The notes: a model not told the origin generated them from the sequence alone. Counted from the stretch's first letter, positions 8,828-17,568 are shown. The stretch is 64,000 nt of DNA from Armatimonadota bacterium (GCA_016223145.1 JACRPN010000015.1:1-64000), one strand, 5' to 3'. Numbers and translations: made by a program.

Positions 8828-9140
8828 CAGCTCTTCGCACTTCGCACCTACATCTTCGCCGATCACGTTCCATCGGTAGAGAGGGTGAGTCCCGAGGGGG
8901 GTCACCGAACGCATAGCGTCTTTGGTACTCTCATCTTGACCTTCCCGCAATCACTTTCCGCGCGGGGAGTCCGGAGAGCCCTTGGCACCCATCGCGTTCT
9001 GCGCACCGAACAGTCCGCGCCTTTGTGCGCTCGGAGAGACGGCTTGAGCGGTGGCCAAACCGCCGCAAACCTCCAGCATCTGTTCCATTTGTGCCTCGTC
9101 CTTACGGTAAAGCTCTCCCTTTTCAGGAGCACGCAAAACC

Positions 9141-10010
9141 ATGGATAACGGAATCAGTTTCGACGCCCTACTGCCTCCCGAAATGGCCCGCAAGGCCGAG
9201 AGCATCGGCGTTCGCAAGGCCGAAGCGCCCGCGCTGAACACCTTCGCCCTTTCCATCATGGCGGGCGCGTTCATCTCCCTTGGCGCGGTGTTTTCGACGA
9301 CCGTCGCAGGAGGCCTGGCCGGAGGCGTGCCGTTCGGCATCGGCCGCCTGATTGTCGGCCTCAGCTTCAGCCTGGGCCTGATCCTCGTCGTCGTCGGCGG
9401 CGCGGAGCTTTTCACCGGCAACTCGCTGATCGTGATGGCCTGGGCCAGCAAGAAGGTGTCCACTGCCCACCTGCTACGCAACTGGCTGATCGTCTATTTC
9501 GGGAACTTCCTGGGTTCCATTGTGACGGCGCTCGTGGTGTTCCTGGGCAAGCAGTACGCGATGGGAAACGGCGCCATTGCCCAAGCGGCCCTCACCACAG
9601 CGAACTCAAAAGTACACCTCGGCTTCGTTCAAGCCCTCGCTCTCGGCGTGCTGTGCAACGCTCTGGTCTGCATGGCGGTCTGGCTCTCCTACAGCGCCCG
9701 AACGGTCGTTGACAAAGTGTCGGCCACCTTCCTTCCAGTGGCCGCATTCGTCGCGGCCGGATTCGAGCACTGCATCGCCAACATGTACTTCGTCCCCATG
9801 GCGCTGTTCATCAAAGAGCTCGACCCGGAAACCGCCAACAAGGCGGCCGCAGCAGGCAAACTTGACCTCTCCAGCCTGACCTGGGCCGATTTCTTCCTGA
9901 AGAACCTTCTGCCTGTTACGCTGGGCAATGTGATCGGCGGTACGGTGTTCGTCGCCGCGATCTATTGGGTGGTCTATCTCAGGCCAAAGCCCGAAGTGCC
10001 GGAGTGGTAG
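9141..10010 (+). CDS. Formate/nitrite transporter family protein
   Basis: A pentameric inner-membrane channel of the FNT family (FocA/NirC), passing small monovalent anions such as formate, nitrite or hydrosulfide. The 289 residues form about six membrane segments. They include the family stretch MAGAFISLGAVFSTTVAGG, the GGAELFTGNS loop (the SGAELFTGN signature), NWLIVYFGNFLGS, LGVLCNALVCMAVW and FEHCIANMYFVP with the pore histidine, and NLLPVTLGNVIGG near the C-terminus. The ATG at 9141 fits the family start. The small membrane protein gene begins 2 bp after the stop, so the two are probably co-transcribed. Confidence 0.93.
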   Translation: MDNGISFDALLPPEMARKAESIGVRKAEAPALNTFALSIMAGAFISLGAVFSTTVAGGLAGGVPFGIGRLIVGLSFSLGLILVVVGGAELFTGNSLIVMAWASKKVSTAHLLRNWLIVYFGNFLGSIVTALVVFLGKQYAMGNGAIAQAALTTANSKVHLGFVQALALGVLCNALVCMAVWLSYSARTVVDKVSATFLPVAAFVAAGFEHCIANMYFVPMALFIKELDPETANKAAAAGKLDLSSLTWADFFLKNLLPVTLGNVIGGTVFVAAIYWVVYLRPKPEVPEW

Positions 10011-10012
10011 GG

Positions 10013-10339
10013 ATGAGTGGGCCGCTGCACAAAGACGACCGGCCGACCCAGGAGAAGATGCTTAGGAAACATGCCGGTGCATTGCTCACAGTCGGGTTCC
10101 TGGTGTCTCTGTTGACGCATGCACTGATGGGATGCATGTGCGGACTTTTGCCAGTTGAAGCAATGTTTGGGACTTTGCCGGGAGCCGTAATCTCCTGGCT
10201 TGGTTTCACTAGCCTCCAAGAGCCGCGGTTGGCCCAACGCATAGGGGCCATAGTAGCAACAGTATTTTCGACCTGGGCGCTCCTGCAGAATGTCCACAAC
10301 GTCCTCTGGTCGGGACACAACCCGTTCTTCGACCACTGA
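10013..10339 (+). CDS. Small membrane protein downstream of the FNT channel
   Basis: A 108-residue protein that I do not recognise. It has a charged N-terminus and three hydrophobic segments (about residues 22-42, 50-66 and 76-92) with a Cys-containing loop (GCMCG), and it ends in a His/Asn-rich tail. The ATG at 10013 was chosen because it follows the transporter stop by 2 bp; the frame also runs back into the transporter gene. Position suggests a partner or neighbour of the FNT channel, but nothing in the sequence fixes a role. Confidence 0.65.
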   Translation: MSGPLHKDDRPTQEKMLRKHAGALLTVGFLVSLLTHALMGCMCGLLPVEAMFGTLPGAVISWLGFTSLQEPRLAQRIGAIVATVFSTWALLQNVHNVLWSGHNPFFDH

Positions 10340-10487
10340 GACCCCTAAGCAAGACGGTCACTAGAACGTGGTGAAGGGTCACATGGTCCTCGGTGCATCC
10401 CTCCACCCGGGCGGAGGGCTGCACCTGATCTTCAGACCCTGTGCATCTGACCCTAATACCATAGACCCCGGACCCCAAACCCTCTTC

Positions 10488-11561
10488 CTAGAAGCTCACG
10501 TCCACAGGCTCTTCCCTGCCGGTCTCCGAACTCTTGTACATTGCGTCGAAGATGGCGTTGAGGATCAGCCCGTTCTCACCGGGGACCGGCGACGGCTTGC
10601 CGTTCTGGATGGCATCTACGAACGCCTGAACCTCGGCGACGTGGGAGCTTTTCACATCGGGCAGGTACTTCGGCTTCATGTTGAAGATCTGCTTGTCGCG
10701 CTCCGTGAAGATCTCGATCGGATCGTCGCCCCAGGCCCGAACGGTGGCGCCGGCTTTGGTACCGAAAAGCTGCGTCATGAACGGATCGCCGTCCATGTTG
10801 CCCATGAACGAGCTTTCCAGCACCACCACCGAGTCGTCGGCGAACTTGATCATGCCAACCGCGAAGTCTTCGACCGTAAACTTGCTGCGGTCGTATTCGC
10901 CCCAAGGGTTGCTGATGCTGGGGTCCTTGCCCAGCATGTCCCAGGTCTTGCCGCTTGCCACGACAGGCTTTGGATAGCCCATGAAGAACAGTGTCAGGTC
11001 GAGGATGTGCACGCCGATGTCGATGAGCGGTCCGCCGCCCTGCTTTTCCTTGTCGATAAACACGCCCCATCCCGGGACGCCGCGTCGGCGCAGGGCTTGA
11101 GCCCGCGCATAGTAGATCTTGCCCATGTGGCCCTTGTCGATGAAGTCCTTCATGAACCGTCCGGGACCTCCGAAGCGGGACTGAAGGGCAACCTGCAGGA
11201 TCTTGCCGCTGTCGCGCGCGGCCTTGCACATGAGCTTGCCCTCGCTGGCGTTCATGGCGAGTGGCTTTTCGCAAAGCACGTGCTTGCCGGCTTTCAGGGC
11301 GTCTACCGTTGGGCCGACGTGGAAAGCGTTGGGAGTCGCGATGGACACCGCATCCACTTCAGGATCATTGATGACGTCTTTGTATTCGGTGGTGGTTTTC
11401 GAGCCGCCGGCCTTCTCGGCGGCCTCCTTGGCGACGTCGGGGTTGATGTCGCAACACCAAACCACTTCGCAGAGATCGGGCATGGAAAGATAACCCGGAA
11501 TGTGGCAGCCCTGGGCGATTCCGCCGCTGCCGATAATGCCGACTTTGAGCTTCTTGGACAT
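10488..11561 (-). CDS. Gfo/Idh/MocA family oxidoreductase
   Basis: An NAD(P)-dependent sugar or inositol dehydrogenase-type protein of 357 residues. The N-terminal Rossmann fold begins KVGIIGSGGIAQGCHIPGY with the GxGxxA/G dinucleotide motif. CDINPDVAKEAAEKAG forms the second strand, VSIATPNAFHV follows, and the conserved CEKPLAM carries the catalytic-site lysine. The C-terminal alpha/beta domain contains GGPLIDIGVHILDL with the conserved Asp and His. These proteins act on diverse cyclic sugars and polyols; the substrate cannot be set. No clear operon partner is adjacent: terC, 57 bp upstream on the same strand, reads toward this gene and could be co-transcribed. Confidence 0.92.
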   Translation of the reverse strand: MSKKLKVGIIGSGGIAQGCHIPGYLSMPDLCEVVWCCDINPDVAKEAAEKAGGSKTTTEYKDVINDPEVDAVSIATPNAFHVGPTVDALKAGKHVLCEKPLAMNASEGKLMCKAARDSGKILQVALQSRFGGPGRFMKDFIDKGHMGKIYYARAQALRRRGVPGWGVFIDKEKQGGGPLIDIGVHILDLTLFFMGYPKPVVASGKTWDMLGKDPSISNPWGEYDRSKFTVEDFAVGMIKFADDSVVVLESSFMGNMDGDPFMTQLFGTKAGATVRAWGDDPIEIFTERDKQIFNMKPKYLPDVKSSHVAEVQAFVDAIQNGKPSPVPGENGLILNAIFDAMYKSSETGREEPVDVSF

Positions 11562-11617
11562 GGGAGGTTCCTATCATGGAGATGTTACTCAAAGGAGCCT
11601 GGAGATGGCAGGTGGCC

Positions 11618-12403
11618 CTACTCATCTGGAGTGTGAGGGGCAGTTATCGGCTGAGATGGCTCCTCATCAGACAAGGCCCCCTCCTGCGCCGCCCGACTCA
11701 CCGCCAGCATCACACCGACCACCACGATCAGCCCCATTCCGGTCCAGAAGACCCCCGGGTGCATCTCCGGCACGTTCCACCCAAGCGCCTTGCCAGGGTG
11801 TTTGCCCTCCCACCAACGGACGTAGGTGTGCCCGCCCACAAACAGGAGCTTGATGCCGGCCCACCCCACCAGCGCATAGGCTACGTGGTCCAATACGGGG
11901 TACTTCTCCAGCAGCCTCAGACACCATCCCGCCGCAAACCTCAGCAGAATGATCCCTAGGAACGCTCCGGCGTAGATCACCCAGATCTTGTCCTGCCGGT
12001 TCACGATCGCCACCGCCACCAGCACCGAGTCGATGGCAAACGCGAGGTCGGCCAGATCGGCATAGACAACCGTCATCCAGAACCCCGCGCCCTCGCGGGT
12101 CTTCACTTGCTTCCCACCGCTATGCTTTAGAAAGTGCTTCGTCGGGAGGTAGATCAGGTACAGCGCGCCGACAAGTTGAAGCCACCAGAAGTTTAGGATC
12201 GAGGCCGCCGCGAGGATCGCGAGGAACCTGAGCGCGAATGCGCCCGCAAGTCCGTAGAACAGCGCTTTCTTCTGCAGGTCTCTGGGCAGATGGCGAACGA
12301 TGATCGCCAGGATGAGCGCGTTATCAGCCGAAAGGAGCGCCTCCAGGACCAATAGAGCGCCGATTTTCCCAATGTCGGCGGATTCAAAGGTCTGAGGGCT
12401 CAT
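11618..12403 (-). CDS. TerC family integral membrane protein
   Basis: A 261-residue membrane protein of the TerC/Alx/YkoY family, linked in other bacteria to manganese or other metal export and tellurite resistance. The signature LEALLSADNALILAIIVRHL, with the conserved acidic residue and SADN in the first membrane helix, is plain. VYADLADLAFAIDSVLVAVA repeats the acidic pattern in the middle. About seven hydrophobic segments can be counted. It starts 12 bp after the glcF stop codon and is probably the last gene of the glcD-glcE-glcF string, though a functional tie to glycolate is not established. Confidence 0.9.
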   Translation of the reverse strand: MSPQTFESADIGKIGALLVLEALLSADNALILAIIVRHLPRDLQKKALFYGLAGAFALRFLAILAAASILNFWWLQLVGALYLIYLPTKHFLKHSGGKQVKTREGAGFWMTVVYADLADLAFAIDSVLVAVAIVNRQDKIWVIYAGAFLGIILLRFAAGWCLRLLEKYPVLDHVAYALVGWAGIKLLFVGGHTYVRWWEGKHPGKALGWNVPEMHPGVFWTGMGLIVVVGVMLAVSRAAQEGALSDEEPSQPITAPHTPDE

Positions 12404-12415
12404 CGAAGTGCGAGT

Positions 12416-13921
12416 TTACCGGTCTGCCCCAGCGTTGGCAGGCCCTCCCCAGCAACCTGAGAGTGCCGCTTCCAAAACCTCGACGGTATGAAGGACCTGT
12501 ATGGGGCTTCCCTTCTCCCGGGCGGCCTGCGCGATCCAGGCATGGCATCCGGGGTTCCCCAGGGCGACCGTTTCGGCCCCTGAAGCCTCGATATGGGCCC
12601 ATTTTCGCTCGAGAAGGGCCCGCGCCATCTTGGGCTGCGTCAGGTTGTAGATGCCCGCGCTGCCACAGCAGGTGTCCGATTCCTTGAGCGGGTCCAATCG
12701 CACCCAAGGGATGGCCTCCAGCAACGCGCGCGGCTGGTCAAAGACCCGTTGTCCGTGCACCAGATGGCAGGCATCGTGATAGGCGATCTTGCAGGACGGC
12801 AACGCTGCGTCCTGCGGTGACTTGTCACCGCTTATCTCCAGCCGGCTTGACGACGCGCGCCCCCCCAGGGCCGAAAGCAGCTCAGCCAACCCCTCTTTCA
12901 ACAAGAACTCGCTCACATCTTGCACTCGATCGCCGAGGTGCTCTTTCAAGTGGCAGCCGCAGCCGGCCGAATCGACGATGATCGGAAGGTCGCCGGGCAT
13001 CGCCCTTCCAAGCTCCGTCACCTTCTGGCCCGATTCCGATCGAAGGCCCTGGTGAGCGTGAAGCGCCCCACAACATCCGGCGTTGGTCTCCTCGACCTCA
13101 TAGCCCACCCGCCGCAGCAGGCGCCGCGTCGCCTCGTGGACCCCAGGGAACAGCACACGCATGGCGCATCCCTCCAATAGGTAGACTTTTCCCCTAACAG
13201 GCGGGAGTTCGGCCTCCGGCTCCCCGCCTCGCCTCCCGATTGAGTGCTCACCACCTCGCCCCCTTGAGGAGAGGTCGGAGCTTGCCCCGGTTCCATCGGG
13301 GAGCGCATCGAATCGCAGATCCCGCGCCTTACGGGACCGGGTGAGGGGCGGCCAGGAGCCAGCCTTTTGAGCTCGTGGCCTCTCGGCCTCGGGTTTCTCC
13401 TTGGTGAGGAGCCGACTGAAGAAGCCAGGTACCCTCTTGCCCGGCAAGAACCGCCCCAAGACGAGTTGCAGCCGCAGAATGCGCGGGCTCGTGAGCATCC
13501 CCAGTACCCACGCCACACCCAATCTGGGCCTGTCCCGCTCCAGCCTTTCCCGGGCCAGCTCCAGAATCGCCCCGTACTGCACGCCGCTCGGGCATGCGGG
13601 CTCGCAGGCCCGGCAGCCCAGGCAGGCATCCAGATATTGCCCGACATGCTCCTGGTCCCACGCGAGGTGCCCTTCGTCGGCGCTTCGGATCAGATAGATC
13701 CGGCCTCTGGGCGAGGCGGTCTCCAAACCCGTTTCGGTAAAAGTCGGGCAACTCTCCAGGCAGAACCCACACCGGATGCACTTGGTGGTGAGGTCCGAAA
13801 GCGCGGCTCCCCCTCCTCGCTTTTGCTCCGGCGAAAATGAGGAGGGGGTAGGGATTGCCGCCTCGCCCCCTTGGGGAGAGGCCGGTGAGCGCAGCGAACC
13901 GGGTGAGGGGTGCTCGCTCAT
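12416..13921 (-). CDS. glcF: Glycolate oxidase iron-sulfur subunit
   Basis: Electron-transfer subunit of the glycolate (or D-lactate) dehydrogenase GlcDEF. Two 4Fe-4S motifs lie near the N-terminus (CIRCGFCLESCP at about 48-59 and CLGCRACEPACP). The C-terminal half has two CCG domains (GCCGALHAH and DTCCGSAGIYN). At 501 aa it is about 90 residues longer than usual. The excess sits in two low-complexity Pro/Ser/Gly-rich stretches, residues about 2-43 and 192-243, both encoded by inverted-repeat DNA (13790-13915 and 13190-13345). The start overlaps the glcE stop (ATGA, 13918-13921), so translation is coupled. Confidence 0.92.
   Translation of the reverse strand: MSEHPSPGSLRSPASPQGGEAAIPTPSSFSPEQKRGGGAALSDLTTKCIRCGFCLESCPTFTETGLETASPRGRIYLIRSADEGHLAWDQEHVGQYLDACLGCRACEPACPSGVQYGAILELARERLERDRPRLGVAWVLGMLTSPRILRLQLVLGRFLPGKRVPGFFSRLLTKEKPEAERPRAQKAGSWPPLTRSRKARDLRFDALPDGTGASSDLSSRGRGGEHSIGRRGGEPEAELPPVRGKVYLLEGCAMRVLFPGVHEATRRLLRRVGYEVEETNAGCCGALHAHQGLRSESGQKVTELGRAMPGDLPIIVDSAGCGCHLKEHLGDRVQDVSEFLLKEGLAELLSALGGRASSSRLEISGDKSPQDAALPSCKIAYHDACHLVHGQRVFDQPRALLEAIPWVRLDPLKESDTCCGSAGIYNLTQPKMARALLERKWAHIEASGAETVALGNPGCHAWIAQAAREKGSPIQVLHTVEVLEAALSGCWGGPANAGADR
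13190..13345. repeat. In-frame repeat insertion inside glcF (second)
   Basis: The DNA contains CCTCGCCCCCTTGAGGAGAGG and later GGGACCGGGTGAGGGG, the same ordered words as 13860-13915. It is translated as a Gly/Arg/Ser-rich stretch (residues about 192-243) between the Fe-S half and the first CCG domain. Confidence 0.65.
13790..13915. repeat. In-frame repeat insertion at the glcF N-terminus
   Basis: A perfect 10-bp inverted repeat (13807-13816 against 13837-13846, CCCCCTCCTC/GAGGAGGGGG) is followed by the CCTCGCCCCCTTGGGGAGAGG...CGGGTGAGGGG block. Together they encode residues about 2-43, before the first Fe-S motif. Confidence 0.7.
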
Positions 13922-14970
13922 AGGAACCCGAACTCCCCGGGGTTGAGCTTCCCTTCCGGGTCAAAGATCGCTTTCGCCCGCTTCATGAACCGGATCTGCG
14001 TCGGGTCGGCGATCTGGACATTCTTCTCGCCGCAGCCGGTGCGGACGACCCAATCGCCGGGATACCGCGGCAGGTCCTGATCCGGCGAATCCAGCCAGCA
14101 CCAGAGCGTGCAGCCGGCGTTGTCAGCGTAGAGGAGGTTGTCGCCGGCGCCGGCGAGGGCGGCTTGGTAGTGGCTGCGGAGAACGCGCTGCCGCCAGACG
14201 TACTTCCCCGGCACCAATTCTCCCTTGAACTTCTCTTGCGCGTTGCCCCAGGTCAGGTCGGGCTCGGGAAGCGCCTTCAACGGGAACGTGCGCAGGTTCA
14301 CGTCGACGACGATCCCGAGCGTGTCGTAAGCGCCGATCATCAGCTTGTGCACGTCGTAACCCGCCACGCTCTTGACCGCCTTGCTGCCCGTCTTGACGAT
14401 GGTGCCGTCGGCCAGGACGACCGTCATCCCGAGCACCCAATCCCGCCACGATCCGCATTGGGTCTGGAGGGAGTGGGGGAAGTTGAGGGCAAGGCCACGG
14501 CCGACGAGCGTGTTTCCTCCGTTCAATGCGAAGTCGGTCAGATCCGAGGCAAAGGTCTTTGGAAACGGCAGACACTGTCCATGTTTCGCTAGGATCGGCT
14601 GAAGGTAGCGATCGGCCTCGCCCTCTTTGGATCTCGCAAGGGGGTAGATATGGGTCGCCGTTCCGACGCGCGCCACTTGGTCGGCCGGATCCAACTCGAA
14701 AACCCCATCGAGTTCCCTCAAATCAATGCAAGTGAAGTCGATGTAGGGCTCGATCAGCTGTTCGTTGCCAGGATTCCAGGGATCGAATTCGCCAAGCTGA
14801 TAGCGTATGGCTTGACGTCCCGCCTCTCGCACTAGGGTGCGAAGGCTCGTAGGCCAACCTTCGCCCACACTATCGCCCACTCCGAACACAACAGGCCCAC
14901 CGGTCTCCCGGACCAGCTCGCTCAGCTCCTCCACCGTCTCGGGCACAAACCGCGCCCCGATCTTCTTCAA
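13918..14970 (-). CDS. glcE: Glycolate oxidase FAD-binding subunit
   Basis: FAD-binding (PCMH-type) subunit of the glycolate oxidase complex, 350 residues. The family pattern is seen in the N-terminal ETVEELSELVRE, VFGVGDSVGEGWP in place of the usual GGGT/S loop, VARVGTATHIYPLA, FALNGGNTLVGRG (usually GGTVA), WVLGMTVVLADGTIVKTG and KSVAGYDVHKLMIGAYDTLGIVVDV. The C-terminus is shorter than in a full FAD-linked oxidase, as normal for GlcE. It overlaps glcF by 4 bp (ATGA). It probably pairs with GlcD and passes electrons to GlcF at the membrane. Confidence 0.88.
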   Translation of the reverse strand: MKKIGARFVPETVEELSELVRETGGPVVFGVGDSVGEGWPTSLRTLVREAGRQAIRYQLGEFDPWNPGNEQLIEPYIDFTCIDLRELDGVFELDPADQVARVGTATHIYPLARSKEGEADRYLQPILAKHGQCLPFPKTFASDLTDFALNGGNTLVGRGLALNFPHSLQTQCGSWRDWVLGMTVVLADGTIVKTGSKAVKSVAGYDVHKLMIGAYDTLGIVVDVNLRTFPLKALPEPDLTWGNAQEKFKGELVPGKYVWRQRVLRSHYQAALAGAGDNLLYADNAGCTLWCWLDSPDQDLPRYPGDWVVRTGCGEKNVQIADPTQIRFMKRAKAIFDPEGKLNPGEFGFL

Positions 14971-15379
14971 CCGCCCGCTCTCCCCTTGGTGGCGTTATTT
15001 TCCCCTTTGTGACTTTGTGCGATATCCAGGGCTCCGACGCCGGCACGGAACCGGCGGCTACGCTCTTCTTCACCTTGGCGTTCCTTTGCGCCCTGGCGCC
15101 TTTGCGGGAGATCCCTAGGGACGCAAGCCAAAGACCTGCGGCTACTCTCCGATAAATCCCCTTCGCGCCCTTTGCGAGTTCTCTGCGTCCTCTGCGAGAA
15201 ATCGGTGGGCACGCAGACTAAAGACCTGCAGCTACAGACAATCCTCCGAGGTCGCCCGGAACCTCCACCCCCCGACCCACTTTCCACCGCTTTGCGGCGG
15301 AGCCACCTCTCGCTTCGCTCCAGGGGGAGGGGGAGTCCCCCGCCAATCGTAAATCGTAAATCGTAAATCGTAAATCGAA
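14971..15379. other. Repeat-filled gap between glcD and glcE
   Basis: I see no gene. The 409 bp hold three related units (about 15013-15063, 15101-15147 and 15190-15238). Each reads TTTGYG or CTGCGAG, then an ATC-containing word, then a run ending in a CCTGCGGCTAC- or CCGGCGGCTAC-like word. After these come a CCACCTCTCGCTTCGCTCC hairpin type (about 15300-15335) and an ATCGTAA array (15345-15378). Such a gap inside a tight operon suggests later insertion. Confidence 0.7.
15345..15378. repeat. ATCGTAA heptamer array
   Basis: Four to five near-perfect 7-bp units (ATCGTAA) end 2 bp before the glcD stop codon, in the glcD-glcE gap. Confidence 0.85.
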
Positions 15380-16822
15380 TCACCACGCCGCGCCCCTCCA
15401 CCTTTTCTTGTGCTCCACACACCCCTTCTGGTTCGGCAAGACCTTGCACGGGTTGCACAGCTCGCCCTCGTTGAAAATGCGCTTCGCCAGCGTCTGCGCG
15501 TGCAGGCCGCCCGGTCCGAGCATCTCCGCAAGCAGCTCGACCTTCTCCACGCCAACCCCGTGCTCGCCGGAGATGCTCCCGCCCAATTCAATGCATTTCC
15601 TCAGCACGATCTCGCCCGCTTCGATCACGCGCTTCACCTGATCCGGGTCGCGGTCGTCGAAATAGAAGCACGGGTGCAGGTTGCCGTCGCCCGCATGGAA
15701 CAGGTTGGCGATGCCCAGGTTGTGGTCCTGTGCCACCCGGTAGCAGAACTCCAGCATCTCGGGCAGCTTGGAACGCGGGATCACGCCGTCGTGGGTGACG
15801 ATGCTTGGCGCGAGCCGCCCCATCGCCCCGATGCCCTTCTTGCGCGCGGTCCACAGCTTCAGCCGCTCGGCTTCGTCCTTGGCGATGCGCACATCGATCG
15901 CCCCGTTCGCCGCGCTCACCCGCTCGACCGCCGCCATCTCCTCAGCTACCGCATCCGGCTCGCCGTCGCACTCGATCAGCAGCAGCGCGTCCGACCCTTC
16001 CGGATATTCCAGTCCGAATGCAGCCTTGAGCGCCTTGAGAATCCCCCGGTCCATGAATTCCATCGCCGCCGGGATCACCCCCAGCGCGATCAGGTCGCTG
16101 ACCGTCTGCGCCGCGCCGTTGACTTCGGGGAACGCCACCAACGCCGTCTTGACCGCTTTTGGCAGCGGCGTCAGCTTGACCCACGCCTCCGTGACGATCC
16201 CCAGCGTGCCTTCCCCGCCGACGATCAGCCCCAGAAAGTCATAACCCGGCGCGCCGTGAACCTTGCTTCCGAACTCCAGAACCTCCCCATGCGGGTCGAC
16301 CATCTTCACTCCCAAGACGTGCTGCACCGTGACGCCGTACTTCAGGGTGTGCGGCCCGCCGGAGTTCTCGGCGATGTTTCCGCCAAGCGTGGCAACGGTC
16401 TGGCTGCTGGGGTCGGGGGCGAAGTGCAGGCCGTGCGCCGCGACCGCATCCGAGAGCTTCTTGTTCGGCACGCCCGCCTGGGCAAGAAGACACCGGTTCT
16501 CTACGTCGACTTCGAGAATCTTGGTTAAGCGCTTGGTGGACACGATCACCCCGCCGGTGGCCGCCATCGATCCCCCGCTGAGGCCGGTGCCGGCGCCCCT
16601 TGGCGTGAAGGCAACGCCCCTTTCCACACAAAGCCGCACGACCGCGGCCACCTCGTCCGTGCTCTCCGGCAGCACGACCACCGAGGGCCGCGACCGATCC
16701 ACCGTGTACGCGTCGCAATCGTACGCGCGCATGGCGCCCTTGCTGTGGAGAACCCGCTCCGGGGTGAGGAACCTCTCAAACTCCCGGATCAACTCCCCTT
16801 GCACTTGCCCCTCCTCTGTCAC
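15380..16822 (-). CDS. glcD: Glycolate oxidase subunit GlcD (FAD-linked oxidase)
   Basis: Catalytic FAD subunit that oxidises glycolate (or D-lactate) to the 2-oxo acid. Its 480 residues carry the PCMH FAD domain: RPSVVVLPESTDEVAAVVRL, FTPRGAGTGLSGGSMA, TVATLGGNIAENSGGPHTLKYG and GYDFLGLIVGGEGTLGIVTEAW. The C-terminal FAD-oxidase domain has VTHDGVIPRSKLPEM, IANLFHAGDGNLHPCFYFD with the conserved His/Asp, and GGSISGEHGVGVEK. The length is normal. It heads the leftward glcD-glcE-glcF-terC string, although a 409-bp repeat gap separates it from glcE. Confidence 0.94.
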   Translation of the reverse strand: MTEEGQVQGELIREFERFLTPERVLHSKGAMRAYDCDAYTVDRSRPSVVVLPESTDEVAAVVRLCVERGVAFTPRGAGTGLSGGSMAATGGVIVSTKRLTKILEVDVENRCLLAQAGVPNKKLSDAVAAHGLHFAPDPSSQTVATLGGNIAENSGGPHTLKYGVTVQHVLGVKMVDPHGEVLEFGSKVHGAPGYDFLGLIVGGEGTLGIVTEAWVKLTPLPKAVKTALVAFPEVNGAAQTVSDLIALGVIPAAMEFMDRGILKALKAAFGLEYPEGSDALLLIECDGEPDAVAEEMAAVERVSAANGAIDVRIAKDEAERLKLWTARKKGIGAMGRLAPSIVTHDGVIPRSKLPEMLEFCYRVAQDHNLGIANLFHAGDGNLHPCFYFDDRDPDQVKRVIEAGEIVLRKCIELGGSISGEHGVGVEKVELLAEMLGPGGLHAQTLAKRIFNEGELCNPCKVLPNQKGCVEHKKRWRGAAW

Positions 16823-16995
16823 AACCGGATTCTATCAGAGCGCGACGGCCCCGCAGGGGTCAACACACAGCCAATTCACGGTTCGGTCCCTACCATTCTC
16901 ACAACTCTCACCAATCTCACCGTTCTCAGATTCCCCCTGTGGAAATCCGGTGAAAAACCGTTGGAAAACCGGTCGACGGAAATTGCCGAAAAAAG

Positions 16996-17027
16996 TTGGT
17001 GCTACCCCACCGCTTGTGTCGTATAAT
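16996..17027 (+). promoter_or_regulatory. Candidate promoter of nrdR
   Basis: A perfect TATAAT (17022-17027) lies 31 bp before the nrdR start. A TTGGTG at 16996-17001 could be the -35, but the spacing (20 bp) is long. I saw no clear NrdR box. Confidence 0.45.
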
Positions 17028-17058
17028 GACATGCACCCCAAAATATGGGATCTGAGAG

Positions 17059-17568
17059 ATGAAGTGTCCGTACTGCGGTTTCGACGATCAAAAGGTTCTG
17101 GACTCTCGTCCGGCCCGCGACGGCGAAGCGATTCGAAGAAGGCGTGAATGTCTGAAGTGCGCCCGAAGATTCACGACGTTCGAGGCGCCGGAAAGGCCGC
17201 GTCTTTTCGTCATCAAGCGCGACGGCACCTACGAGGATTTTCAGCGCGAGAAGGTCCTGAACAGCATGATCATCGCCTGCCGCAAACGGCCCGTCACCAT
17301 GGACCGCCTGCGCGCCGCCAGCGAGTGGATCGAGCGCGACCTCTTCTCCGAGTTCGAGGAGGAGGTCGAGACCAAGGTCATCGGCGAGCGCGTTATGGAG
17401 CACCTGCGTTTCATCGACCAGGTGGCCTACGTACGGTTCGCGAGCGTGTACCGAGAGTTTCAGTCGATTGAGGAGTTTCGGGAGCTTGTTGAAAGCGTGG
17501 GGATCGAGGTCCGAGGTCCGAGGTCCGAGGTCCGAGGAGCGGAAGCTGAGGTGCCAAACGGTGGATGA
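17059..17568 (+). CDS. nrdR: Transcriptional repressor NrdR
   Basis: ATP/dATP-sensing repressor of ribonucleotide reductase genes. The N-terminal zinc ribbon has CPYC (residues 3-6) and CLKC (31-34) with RRRRECLKCARRFTTFE between and after. The ATP-cone follows (LFVIKRDGTYEDFQREKVLNSM to FIDQVAYVRFASVYREF). The conserved part ends near residue 146. The rest ([16 protein letters not shown]) is a tail encoded by a GAGGTCC heptamer array (17506-17537), so the native C-terminus has been extended. Its target, nrdJ, lies just downstream but is separated from it by a four-helix-bundle gene. Confidence 0.95.
   Translation: MKCPYCGFDDQKVLDSRPARDGEAIRRRRECLKCARRFTTFEAPERPRLFVIKRDGTYEDFQREKVLNSMIIACRKRPVTMDRLRAASEWIERDLFSEFEEEVETKVIGERVMEHLRFIDQVAYVRFASVYREFQSIEEFRELVESVGIEVRGPRSEVRGAEAEVPNGG
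17506..17537. repeat. Left GAGGTCC heptamer array bracketing the four-helix gene
   Basis: Four exact GAGGTCC units plus GAGG lie in the 3' end of nrdR. They are the reverse complement of the array at 18035-18072, on the far side of the four-helix-bundle gene. Confidence 0.9.

Larger units (their letters stand above)
8556..9140. other. Intergenic region with hairpin repeats
   Basis: I see no convincing gene. The stretch contains a likely transcription-end hairpin after rpoD (8576-8601) and two inverted repeats of the CCTCTCC/GGAGAGG and CCCCCTCCT/AGGAGGGGG types (8620-8663 and 8789-8827). The last 200 bp before the transporter start show no repeat or recognisable riboswitch. Confidence 0.6.

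Noticed and set aside
8556-9140. CRISPR array or small RNA gene in the long gaps
   Set aside because: Repeats here and at 26360-26965 lack regular spacing and unique equal-length spacers; no cas gene is present. No tRNA-like cloverleaf or known riboswitch pattern was seen.
10368-11636. 422-codon frame opposite the Gfo/Idh/MocA gene
   Set aside because: The minus-strand gene has all family motifs; the plus frame is rich in His/Arg/Val shadow composition.
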